Assembly (NCBI GenBank): GCA_035761505.1
Contig: DASTQX010000090.1
Span: 1-18,614, forward strand
Source: JAIVJM01 sp035761505
GTDB lineage: Bacteria; Acidobacteriota; Blastocatellia; Pyrinomonadales; Pyrinomonadaceae
Length of the DNA: 18,614 bases
Direction of reading: 5' to 3'
Below the pieces are notes generated by a model. That model ran no database searches and was not told the DNA's origin. It saw only the letters and a list, made by a program, of their open reading frames with translations. Positions 1-8,028 of this stretch are shown in pieces (the stretch's first letter is position 1; each line of letters starts with the position of its first letter). Made by a program: the position numbers and the translations under genes.

Positions 1-1818
1 TTGCCCGTGGCCGCTCACGTCCAAGTTCCCGAAGAGACGAACCCGTACCGCCATTACAAGGACGAGAGCGGCTACGGCTACTCCGACGATTATTACGCGT
101 GGGAGGAGCGCGAGCGCGCGCGGCTCCGGCGCGAGGCCGAGAAGAAGGCGCTGGCGCGCGTCGCCTCGTTCGCCACGCGCATGATGCGACGCCACCCGCG
201 CGCCGAGACGGGCGGCGGCTTCGCTCTGCGCGTCGCGCAAGTCCAACTCGAACTCGGCGACGCGCAGGCCGCGCAGGAACTCGCGCGCCGCGCTCTCTCT
301 TCGGGCGTCGCGGGCGACGAGCGCGCCTCGGCGCTGTGGGTCAAGGGCGCAGCCGAGCAACGCCTGCGCGACTACGCTGCGTCGCGCCGGACTCTCGAAG
401 CGCTCGTCAAAGAGTTCCCGGCGGGCGATTTGACGGAGGGCGCGCGCCGCCTGCTCGCCGTCACGGCGGAGGACGCGGGCGACCTCGACGCCGCGCTCGA
501 ACAGTATCTCGCGCTCGAATACGCGCCCGACGTGGCCTACTTCGTGGATGTGCTGATGACGCCCGCACAGCTCGAAGACTTCGTCGCGTGCCGCCCCGAC
601 ATCCCGCAGCGCGACATGCTCTATTACTCGCTCGGCGTGCGCCACCTGCGCGCGCACGATTTCGGGGCGGCGCGCGCGGCCTACTCGCGCGTGCGCCCCG
701 ACGCGCCCGGCCTCCGGCCTCGCTGGTACGCGGACGACGGCTGCACGGACGAGTGGCCGTCGAACCTGCGCCCCTGCTCCGACCCGAAGAGTCCGGGCAC
801 GGAAGAGTTGGGCGTCGTCCTCACGCGCTGGGTGATGCGCGACCTGAAGACGCTGGAAGAACTCGAACGACTCGAACAGCAAGTCGAGCGGGCCGACGGC
901 GAAGAGGCGAAGGCCGAAGCGCTCTATCAGCTCGCCGGTTATTACTACGAGTCGAGCGAGTTGACCTTCTACAACCCGGCGGCGTGGCGCGGCATCAGGG
1001 GCGGCTCCTTCATGTACGACCAGGAGCTGCGCGCGCCCGGCGAGGCGCTGTTGATGCGTCGCTACATGGAGGAGCACGAGCCCTTAGTGCGCGCTCTCAA
1101 AATCTATCTCGAAGTCGCGCGGCTCTACCCGCAGGCACGGGCGGCGCGCGACTCGCTCTACACCGCCGCCGTCATCAACGAACGGCTCGCCGGCTTTCAG
1201 TGGTACTGGCCCGAACAGTACAAGCAGGGCTTCCATCCCGGCGAACGGCTCGTCACCTACGCGGACGTGCGGCGCGAGTACCCGCGCTATCAACTGCCGC
1301 GCGGCACGAACGGCTGGGAGCCTCGGACGCGCACCGTCAACGGCGGCCCCGGCTGGGCCGAAGCGCCGAAGCCTAAACCTTTGACGAACACCGAGCGCGT
1401 GCGCGGGAAGTTGAAGCGCGCCGAAAGGGCCGTCGTCAAAGGTTGGACGCTGTACGGCGAGGTGGCGGGCGGGAGGCTGCGCCGCTGGTCGCTCGCGCTC
1501 CTCTCGCTGGGCGGGCTGCTCCTCGTCTGGCGCGCGACGCGCCGCTCGCGCGCGCTCCTCTTCCGGCTCCTCACGCACTTCGCGCGTCGCGCCCCGCAGA
1601 GGCCGAACGTCATGCCGCGCTCCACTTCGTCTTTCGCCGCGCACGAGCCCTACACCCTCGGCGCGCGCGCGGGCGCGGCCACGCGCGGGGTCTTCGACGT
1701 GCTCTGGCAAATCGTCCTCGACCGGAGGGGCCGCGCCGCGCTCGCCCTCAACTTCCTCACGCACGGCGTCCTCACCGTCCTCCTCTGGGCGCTCGCGTGG
1801 GCGCTGCGAAACGGGTGA
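1..1818 (+). CDS. TPR-type membrane-anchored protein, 5' truncated
   Basis: The reading frame is open from the first base, so the protein very likely begins upstream; the TTG at base 1 is not supported as a start. The visible 605 residues begin with an acidic, Tyr-rich stretch and a charged helix. Next come helix-turn-helix pairs of the tetratricopeptide type (roughly residues 75-240, with patterns such as LGDAQAAQELARRAL and GDLDAALEQYLAL), and a second helical part (about 270-400) with further TPR-like segments. The C-terminus holds two hydrophobic segments (about residues 496-511 and 580-601) separated by a basic linker, so it is probably anchored in the inner membrane. TPR arrays mediate protein-protein contacts; no catalytic motif is visible. 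The partner and exact role are unknown. The gene ends just before a long hairpin that may terminate it. The coding call is strong; the function is only a fold-level guess. Confidence 0.75.
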   Translation: MPVAAHVQVPEETNPYRHYKDESGYGYSDDYYAWEERERARLRREAEKKALARVASFATRMMRRHPRAETGGGFALRVAQVQLELGDAQAAQELARRALSSGVAGDERASALWVKGAAEQRLRDYAASRRTLEALVKEFPAGDLTEGARRLLAVTAEDAGDLDAALEQYLALEYAPDVAYFVDVLMTPAQLEDFVACRPDIPQRDMLYYSLGVRHLRAHDFGAARAAYSRVRPDAPGLRPRWYADDGCTDEWPSNLRPCSDPKSPGTEELGVVLTRWVMRDLKTLEELERLEQQVERADGEEAKAEALYQLAGYYYESSELTFYNPAAWRGIRGGSFMYDQELRAPGEALLMRRYMEEHEPLVRALKIYLEVARLYPQARAARDSLYTAAVINERLAGFQWYWPEQYKQGFHPGERLVTYADVRREYPRYQLPRGTNGWEPRTRTVNGGPGWAEAPKPKPLTNTERVRGKLKRAERAVVKGWTLYGEVAGGRLRRWSLALLSLGGLLLVWRATRRSRALLFRLLTHFARRAPQRPNVMPRSTSSFAAHEPYTLGARAGAATRGVFDVLWQIVLDRRGRAALALNFLTHGVLTVLLWALAWALRNG

Positions 1819-1827
1819 AAGAAGACA

Positions 1828-1931
1828 AAGGTTAAAAGGTTAAAAGGGGAAGAGGGGAAAAGGGATTGAGGGGAGCCGCCCCTAATGTCCCTTTGACCCT
1901 CTTCCCCTTTTCCCTTTTAACCCTTCCCCTT
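1828..1931. repeat. Long imperfect inverted repeat, polypurine/polypyrimidine, possible terminator
   Basis: Starting 10 bases after the stop of the TPR gene, a purine-rich arm (about 1828-1869, words such as GGTTAAAAGGGGAAGAGG) is followed by a pyrimidine-rich arm (about 1889-1931). When complemented, the second arm reproduces the same words in slightly shuffled register. The centre holds a clean 5-bp stem (AGGGG at 1869-1873 region, CCCCT at about 1879-1883). Each arm is internally repetitive (GGTTAAAA occurs twice in overlapping phase). It could fold into a long hairpin and end transcription of the upstream gene. It resembles in architecture, though not in sequence, two other intergenic hairpins in this window. 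Confidence 0.6.
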
Positions 1932-2107
1932 GTGCCTTCCTTCGTCGCCGTTTGTCGCCGGGCGCGTGTTGATGATAAAGTGCCGTGTCAATTAAACCGC
2001 ACGCCTTACGGTAAGACATTTATCCCCGACATATTTGCAGCCGGGGGCGTAGCGTTCGCGGCCTCGGCGAAAATTTTTATCTATTCTGACAAGCCGGTTG
2101 ATTTTTT

Positions 2108-2353
2108 GTGAGCAGTAAAAGCAGCAGCACTCCGACCCCCAGACAACTGTCGCGCGCCGAGCAGGAAGTGCAGACGGCAGCCGAGCGTTTAACTTCGCAG
2201 ATGGACGACGCGCTCGCCGCCGTCACCATCCAGTCGCCCGACGCCGTGGAAGAACTCGAAGCGTGCGCCGACCGTCTGGAACGGGCCGCGCGCGACATGT
2301 CGGTCGCTCTGCGCGAACTGGCCGAACAACGCAGCACGCGCGCGCAGCAGTAA
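2108..2353 (+). CDS. Small coiled-coil hypothetical protein
   Basis: An 81-residue product from a GTG start. The N-terminus is Ser/Thr-rich (about 12 residues). The rest is almost entirely predicted helix with heptad-like spacing of Leu/Ala/Val and many Glu/Arg (for example EELEACADRLERAARDM), so it probably forms a coiled coil. No signal peptide, membrane segment or Cys cluster is present. Its size and helicity recall the small subunit of exonuclease VII, but the conserved SFEEAL-type start and ELYEEG-type motif of that family are absent, so it is left unnamed. No clear Shine-Dalgarno sequence precedes the GTG; in-frame GTG 2168 and ATG 2201 are alternatives. It sits between a hairpin and pckA with no evident functional link. 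Confidence 0.55.
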   Translation: MSSKSSSTPTPRQLSRAEQEVQTAAERLTSQMDDALAAVTIQSPDAVEELEACADRLERAARDMSVALRELAEQRSTRAQQ

Positions 2354-2394
2354 GCCGTTCGAGCACAGGGGTCACAAGTCTAATCCGTTCGAGC
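2351..2394. repeat. Short direct repeat spaced 30 bp
   Basis: TAAGCCGTTCGAGC at 2351-2364 recurs as TAATCCGTTCGAGC at 2381-2394 (13 of 14 identical), exactly 30 bases apart. The first copy includes the stop codon of the small upstream gene. It may be a slippage duplication or a phased binding site; there is no evidence to choose. Confidence 0.5.
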
Positions 2395-2488
2395 GGGAGC
2401 GCCCTCGGCGGACGCGCGCGCAATCGCCGTCCGCGAGTGCGCTCCTCACTGCGTCGGCCCCCGTTTTGTTCGGGAGGCAAACAAAGAA

Positions 2489-2564
2489 GGTGAATAGTAA
2501 GATAGTGAATGGTGAACGGATAAGAACCGCCTTCCACCATTGACCATTCATCATTCACCATTTA
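2489..2564. repeat. Low-complexity hairpin in the pckA leader region
   Basis: A stretch made of degenerate GTGAATG/AATGGTG words is followed by its complement built from CCATTCA/CACCATT words. The best local stem is AATGGTG (2508-2514) with CACCATT (2535-2541), closed inside by CGG (2517-2519) and CCG (2527-2529). An alternative longer pairing uses TGAATGGTGAA with the TTGACCATTCA side (about 2505-2515 with 2540-2550). It ends about 14 bases before the pckA start codon, so if transcribed it lies in the 5' untranslated region and could influence translation. The mutually exclusive pairings are visible; a regulatory role is inference. Confidence 0.6.
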
Positions 2565-2577
2565 CCGAGGAGTGAGT

Positions 2578-4203
<1,626 letters not shown>

Positions 4204-4228
4204 GACGAGGGCGAGAGAGGTGAAGTGA

Positions 4229-4263
4229 AAAGGCGCGGCCTTCATCAAGAAGGCCGCGCCTTT
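4229..4263. terminator. Bidirectional intrinsic terminator
   Basis: A perfect 15-bp stem (4229-4243 with 4249-4263) with a 5-base loop, GC-rich in the middle and flanked by A/T on both sides. Read on the plus strand it ends in TTT followed by a T-rich stretch and would stop pckA 26 bases after its stop codon. Read on the minus strand it ends in TTTT and would stop the convergent four-gene operon whose last stop is at 4311. Confidence 0.85.
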
Positions 4264-4310
4264 CCGTTTACCGCCGCGGCGAGGGTTGCGGCGGGGGGCG
4301 AGGAACCAAG

Positions 4311-4451
4311 TCAGTTGAGAATCCGCAACGTCGTGTCAGTCCTGTGCCTCCGAACGGCGCAGACGATGGCCGCGATGAGGACGAAGGGCGAGGCCGCCAC
4401 GCACAGCAGGAACAGCAGCATCCAGATCAACATGCCGGTGTCGAGACACAT
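4311..4451 (-). CDS. Small single-pass membrane peptide (46 aa)
   Basis: Encodes MCLDTGMLIWMLLFLLCVAA..., one long hydrophobic stretch (about residues 7-33) followed by a basic, polar tail (VRRHRTDTTLRILN), so it is probably a small inner-membrane protein with a cytoplasmic C-terminus. The start is well supported: AGGGGAG, which is part of the last codons of the upstream gene, lies 7 bases before the ATG. The upstream stop codon TAA is only 4 bases from the ATG, which suggests translational coupling. It contains Cys residues at positions 2, 17 and 31. It is the last gene of the minus-strand envelope operon. No family recognised; the function is unknown. Confidence 0.65.
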   Translation of the reverse strand: MCLDTGMLIWMLLFLLCVAASPFVLIAAIVCAVRRHRTDTTLRILN

Positions 4452-4455
4452 AAAC

Positions 4456-4665
4456 TTACTCCCCTCTCTTTAGGTTCAAGCGCCTCCGTAGTTCCTTCTC
4501 CATGACCTTATCGGCGACGCGCTCTTCCACGCTCCGCGCGGGGCGCACGTTGATGGTCACTTTCCGCTCGGCGGTCTGCGCGTTGGCGTCCTGACTCACG
4601 GCGAAGAAGATGGCCGCCGCCAAGAGGACGAGGACGCTTCTGAAGATGCGTAGAAGCTTGTTCAT
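4456..4665 (-). CDS. Small secreted or periplasmic protein (69 aa)
   Basis: A clear Sec-type signal peptide (MNKLLRIFRSVLVLLAAAIFFAVSQDANAQ, basic n-region then hydrophobic core, likely cleavage after an A-x-A near residue 29). It is followed by about 40 residues that are highly charged and probably helical, ending RRRLNLKRGE. AAGGAAGG precedes the ATG by about 6 bases. The gene lies 12 bases after the beta-barrel gene and 4 bases before the small membrane peptide gene, so it is co-transcribed with both. No family recognised. A periplasmic accessory of the beta-barrel is possible but is only inferred from position. Confidence 0.75.
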   Translation of the reverse strand: MNKLLRIFRSVLVLLAAAIFFAVSQDANAQTAERKVTINVRPARSVEERVADKVMEKELRRRLNLKRGE

Positions 4666-4677
4666 GTCGTGCCTTCC

Positions 4678-5277
4678 TTAGAACCTGTAGCCGAAGCCGA
4701 TGCTGGCCTGAAAGTTGTGCGAGACATCGGTCGAAGAGAACTGCGTGCCGTCGAAGACGTTGCGGCCAGCCGTCTTGAAGCGAACCATCGTGTCGCCGAG
4801 GTCAACGCGGACGATGGTGCGCGCCGAGGGATAGACTTCGACGACGGCTCCGGCATCAAGCGCGAGGTGGCTGCGGTCGGGGCGGCAGATGTTGAAAGAG
4901 CCGCGCGAGGTACAGTCGAAGCCGGAGATGGAGTTGCCGATACGCATCACGCCGGGCCGCGCCTTGGCGAAGACGCCCACGTACTTCGAGCGTGCGCCCG
5001 CCTTGAGGCCGACGAACCCTTGCACGTTCTGCGCGAACTGGTTGTTGCCGAGGGCGTCGCGCGGGAAGAAGGCGGTCTCGGCGTCGAGCGCGAGGTGCTC
5101 GTTGAAGTTGTAGCCGAAGCGCGCGCCGAGACCCTTCGAGGACTGGTCGAAGGTCTCCGCGCCGAGCATGGTGAAGACGACTCCGGCCTCGAACTTGTGC
5201 TCATCGGTCTGCGCCTGCGAGGTCGCGGGCAGGAGCATGATGAGCGCCGCGGCGGTGAAGAAGAAGAACTTGCTCAT
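4678..5277 (-). CDS. Outer-membrane beta-barrel protein (OmpA/OMP_b-brl-like)
   Basis: 199 residues: a signal peptide (MSKFFFFTAAALIMLLPATSQAQ) followed by alternating amphipathic strands such as FEAGVVFTML, LGARFGYNF, HLALDAETAFFP, VQGFVGLKAGARSKYVGVFAKARPG, HLALDAGAVVEVYP and ASIGFGYRF. It ends in Phe with the aromatic pattern recognised by the BAM machinery. Length and strand count fit a small 8-stranded outer-membrane barrel; there is no C-terminal peptidoglycan-binding OmpA domain. Two Cys (in FDCTSRGSFNICRP) lie in a presumed extracellular loop and may form a disulfide. AGGAAGG lies about 10 bases before the ATG. It is the second gene of the minus-strand operon, 47 bases after the first. 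The ligand or pore role is unknown. Confidence 0.85.
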   Translation of the reverse strand: MSKFFFFTAAALIMLLPATSQAQTDEHKFEAGVVFTMLGAETFDQSSKGLGARFGYNFNEHLALDAETAFFPRDALGNNQFAQNVQGFVGLKAGARSKYVGVFAKARPGVMRIGNSISGFDCTSRGSFNICRPDRSHLALDAGAVVEVYPSARTIVRVDLGDTMVRFKTAGRNVFDGTQFSSTDVSHNFQASIGFGYRF

Positions 5278-5324
5278 CTCAAAAAATCCTTCCTGAGTTT
5301 TGTTTGAATGTCGGTCTGAGGACT

Positions 5325-5933
5325 TTACGATTCGCTCTCCTCGTCCTCGTCGAAGTCCGAGTCGCGGGGCCGCTTCTTGCGCGGCACGCGTTCGGAGGAG
5401 GCGCGCACGTCCCTGAGCTTTTTGATAATCTCTTTCCCTAAGTTCTCGGCGGCGACGAGGCCGTTGATGGCGACGGTCTTACCACTGGCGACGATGACGC
5501 TGGTGCGCGGGTTGCTGATGGCGAAGATGTAGTTGAGCGCCGTCTTCTCGAAGGTGATAACGAGGTCGGCGGCGCGCTCGTCGGTGACGAGCATCAAGCC
5601 CCAGTCCTGAAGCTCTCGATACTTTTGCAGTTTGTATTCGAGGTATTTCTTGTCGAGGTGCGGCGTCGCGCGGACGTAGATGGTGCGCGCCTCGCGGACG
5701 ATGGAGACGGGGCTCAAGTCCTCGCGCTCCTCGCGCGAGGGCGCGGCCTTGCGCTCGCGGCTGCGGCGCTCGACGTTCGAGGGCGCGTCCTGCCGCGCCT
5801 CGCTCTCTCTTTCGACGGCGCGGGCGGAAGCGCCTGCGGGCGTCCCTCCCTGCGCGAAGACGGAATGGCCCGCGAAGGCGAAGAGGGCGACGGCGGTCAG
5901 CCAGCCCAAAGCTTCCAGAACTATCTTCATCAT
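5325..5933 (-). CDS. Secreted protein with an acidobacterial-type periplasmic domain
   Basis: From ATG 5933 the product is 202 residues: a signal peptide (MMKIVLEALGWLTAVALFAFAG...VFAQ), a charged low-complexity linker (about residues 30-75, many Arg/Glu/Ala), and a compact domain (about 78-175). The domain pattern ARTIYVRATP ... WGLMLVTDERAADLVITFEK ... TSVIVASGKTVAINGL ... AAENLGKEIIKKLRD resembles secreted proteins common in Acidobacteria (recollection of the family pattern, not a search). The tail is very basic then acidic (DFDEDEESES). GGAGGA at 5939-5944 supports ATG 5933. An in-frame ATG at 5978 with GAGGTG in front is a fair alternative and would add MQVENPETEAARRRR. It is first in the four-gene operon, directly behind a strong sigma54-like promoter. 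Confidence 0.8.
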   Translation of the reverse strand: MMKIVLEALGWLTAVALFAFAGHSVFAQGGTPAGASARAVERESEARQDAPSNVERRSRERKAAPSREEREDLSPVSIVREARTIYVRATPHLDKKYLEYKLQKYRELQDWGLMLVTDERAADLVITFEKTALNYIFAISNPRTSVIVASGKTVAINGLVAAENLGKEIIKKLRDVRASSERVPRKKRPRDSDFDEDEESES

Positions 5934-6005
5934 GCGTCTCCTCCGTGCGGCTTCGGTTTCCGGGTTCTCGACTTGCATAAAGCACCTCTCGGACGCGGAG
6001 GCTCA

Positions 6006-6022
6006 TGGCAACGCGCGTGCCG
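6006..6022 (-). promoter_or_regulatory. Candidate sigma54 (-24/-12) promoter for the envelope operon
   Basis: On the minus strand, 6022 to 6006 reads CGGCACGCGCGTTGCCA. Against the sigma54 consensus TGGCACG-N4-TTGCW it matches GGCACG and TTGC completely; only the first T and the last W differ. The invariant GG (6021-6020) and GC (6009-6008) are 10 bases apart as required. Predicted transcription start is near 5996, giving an 18-base leader to ATG 5978 or about 63 bases to ATG 5933. The neighbouring divergent gene is the kinase of an NtrC-type system, whose activator works only with sigma54. Confidence 0.6.
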
Positions 6023-6168
6023 TCGCGTTCGCTCAATGAAAACGAGGGGCCGGCGCGGGACGCGCAGGGAAAGGGCGTCGGGCGCAGGCAGCAGGTGAAA
6101 GAAAATTGTGACGACCCTTCGGGCCGGGTGAGGACTTTCGCGGCCAATTCTGGCAAGATACGGGCGAG

Positions 6169-7956
6169 ATGACGAAGAACGCGGATGAGTCGTTCGAGAG
6201 GTCGGACGCGGGCGGCGGGCGGCGCGGCGCGGGCGCGGCCTTCGACTCGCACGGCGGGCGGGCGGGCGGCGCGGAGACCGCCGCGACGCTCAAGACCGTG
6301 GTCGAGACGGTGCGGCGCGTGATGCGCGCCGACACGGCGAGCGTCGCCAGCATCTCTCTCAAAGAGCGCATCATCACGTGGCACGCGATGAGCGGCTTCC
6401 TGACGCTCGAACCGTCGGGCGGCGAGATCGTCAACCCCTTGCGCGGAGAGTTCGCCGAGCGCGCCGCCGAGGCCGACGAGGACATCATCGAGGTGCGCGG
6501 CCTCGCCGGTGATTTGCCCGTGAGCGAGTTCCCCTTGCACAGCGCCGAGGGCGTGCGCGACCTCGCGCTCGTCGCCTTGCGCGCGCGCGGCGAGGCGCTC
6601 GGCATCCTCGCCGTCGGCTACCGCGCCTCGCACCGCTTCAACGCCGAGGAGCGGCAGCAGTTGGAAGGCTTAGCCGAGATGGCCGCGCTCGCTTTGGACA
6701 ACGCGCGCCTCTTCGAGACGTTGGGGACGGCCAAGCGCGTCTGGGAGCAGACCTTCGACGCCATCCCCGACGGCGTTATCGTCCACGACGACCGGATGCT
6801 GGTCGCGCGCTGCAACCTCGCCGCCGCCGAGATGATGGGCTTCCACCCGTCGGAGGTCACGGGGATGACCTGCGCCGAAGCCTTCGCCCGCCTCTTCGGC
6901 GAGCGTGCCGCCGCCTACCACATGAAGCAGGGCGGCGCGCACACCTCCACCTCCTTCGAGCTTCAGGCCGAGGACGGCAGGCGCTACCTCGTCTCGGTCG
7001 CGCCGATTACGAGTCTGGAGTCAGGAGGCTGGAATCCGGAGTCGGAAATCAAAGACCGGCGGCCCTCGGACTCTCGACAGGCTTCTCCGGCGGACGCTCC
7101 CGCCGCCTCTCAAGAAGACGCTCAAACCTCTCAGCCGTCTCAGCCGTCTCAGACCCCGGAGTCCGCCACCCGGACTTATTGGAGCGTGATTACGTGGAGC
7201 GACATCACGGCGCTCTCGGAGGTGCAGGAGCAACTCGCGCGCGCGCGCCGTCTGGCGACCATCGGGCAACTCGCGGCGGGCGTGGCGCACGAAATCAACA
7301 ACCCTCTGGCGGCCATCACGACCTGCGCCGAGGCGACGCTCAGGGACTTGCGCGCCGTCCCCGAAACCGCGCCGCTCATCGAAGAGCGCAACTGGAATTT
7401 TTACCTCGAAGAGATTGTCCGGCAAGCTCTGCGCTGCAAGCAGATTACGCGCGGCCTGCTCGACCTCGCGCGGCAGAAGCGCGCGCGGCGCGAGCCCTGC
7501 GACCTCAACCGGCTGGTCGAGCGCACGGCCCGCCTCTTCGAGCAGCGTGGGGGCGAGAGGGGCGTCAAAGTCGGCGTCGCGCTCGATCCCTTAATCAAAG
7601 AGGTGGCGACCGACGAGGGGATGGTGCGGCAAGTCCTCGATAATCTTCTGAGCAACGCGCTCGACGCGACGGGCGAGGGCGGCCACGTCATCGTCTCGAC
7701 CGCGCTCGAAGGCGAGCGCGTCCGCGTCGAGGTCAAAGACAACGGCCCCGGCATCGCGCCCGACACGCTCGCGCGCGTCTTCGACCCGTTCTTCACCACC
7801 AAAGACCCCGGCTCCGGCTCCGGCCTCGGCCTCGCCATCTCGCTCAGCTTCGCCGAAGAGCTGGGCGGCGCGCTCACCGTCGAGTCCAAGCCGGGCGCGG
7901 GCAGTTGCTTCCGCCTCTGGCTCCCGCGCCGCACGCCCGAAAAGAGCGGCCAGTGA
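6169..7956 (+). CDS. Soluble GAF-PAS sensor histidine kinase (NtrB-like)
   Basis: 595 residues with no membrane segment, so a cytoplasmic sensor. Order: GAF domain (about 37-182), PAS domain (about 188-350), dimerisation/phosphoacceptor domain with H-box VAHEINNPLAA (His374), and HATPase_c with N-box DNLLSNALDA (Asp491, Asn496), G1 box DNGPGIAP (from Asp524), F box FDPFF and G2 box GSGLGLAIS (about 548-556). All catalytic motifs are intact. The PAS domain carries a 50-residue low-complexity insertion (about 282-334) rich in Ser/Gln/Pro. The H-box type is that of NtrB/AtoS-like kinases that feed NtrC-type activators, and such an activator lies at 9076. No strong ribosome binding site is visible before the ATG. 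The gene is divergent from the envelope operon. The ligand sensed by GAF/PAS cannot be read from the sequence. Confidence 0.93.
   Translation: MTKNADESFERSDAGGGRRGAGAAFDSHGGRAGGAETAATLKTVVETVRRVMRADTASVASISLKERIITWHAMSGFLTLEPSGGEIVNPLRGEFAERAAEADEDIIEVRGLAGDLPVSEFPLHSAEGVRDLALVALRARGEALGILAVGYRASHRFNAEERQQLEGLAEMAALALDNARLFETLGTAKRVWEQTFDAIPDGVIVHDDRMLVARCNLAAAEMMGFHPSEVTGMTCAEAFARLFGERAAAYHMKQGGAHTSTSFELQAEDGRRYLVSVAPITSLESGGWNPESEIKDRRPSDSRQASPADAPAASQEDAQTSQPSQPSQTPESATRTYWSVITWSDITALSEVQEQLARARRLATIGQLAAGVAHEINNPLAAITTCAEATLRDLRAVPETAPLIEERNWNFYLEEIVRQALRCKQITRGLLDLARQKRARREPCDLNRLVERTARLFEQRGGERGVKVGVALDPLIKEVATDEGMVRQVLDNLLSNALDATGEGGHVIVSTALEGERVRVEVKDNGPGIAPDTLARVFDPFFTTKDPGSGSGLGLAISLSFAEELGGALTVESKPGAGSCFRLWLPRRTPEKSGQ
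7919..7944 (+). repeat. Direct repeat copy 1 (3' end of the kinase gene)
   Basis: 26 bases in the last codons of the kinase gene (encoding LPRRTPEK) are repeated exactly at 8941-8966. Weaker similarity extends upstream to about 7885 and downstream through CAGTGA, which contains the kinase stop codon. The repeat pair flanks the minus-strand gene at 8024-8758. Confidence 0.9.
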
Positions 7957-7957
7957 G

Positions 7958-8028
7958 CTTGAATCGCCGGACGGTTCGGGGCGCGGCGCGGCGAAGTCTT
8001 GTCCCTCTCCGCCGCGCACGCGTTCAAG
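7958..8028. terminator. Convergent hairpin between the kinase and the inserted gene
   Basis: An 8-bp stem GCGCGGCG (7986-7993) with CGCCGCGC (8010-8017), enclosed by an outer 6-bp pair CTTGAA (7958-7963) with TTCAAG (8023-8028). It lies between two converging stop codons and may block read-through in both directions. No T-run follows on either strand, so it is not a classical intrinsic terminator. Confidence 0.4.

Noticed and set aside
1866..2111. An 81-residue plus-strand frame whose TGA overlaps the GTG start of the small gene at 2108
   Set aside because: It begins inside the long hairpin, has a TTG start without a ribosome binding site, and its translation shows no domain. The overlap GTGA could be coupling but is not enough.
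2108..2353. Exonuclease VII small subunit (xseB)
   Set aside because: Length and helicity fit, but the conserved N-terminal and central motifs of that family are missing and no xseA is nearby.
2351..2394. tRNA-like GTTCGA motif
   Set aside because: It resembles a T-loop but there is no acceptor stem, anticodon arm or CCA nearby; it is only a short direct repeat.
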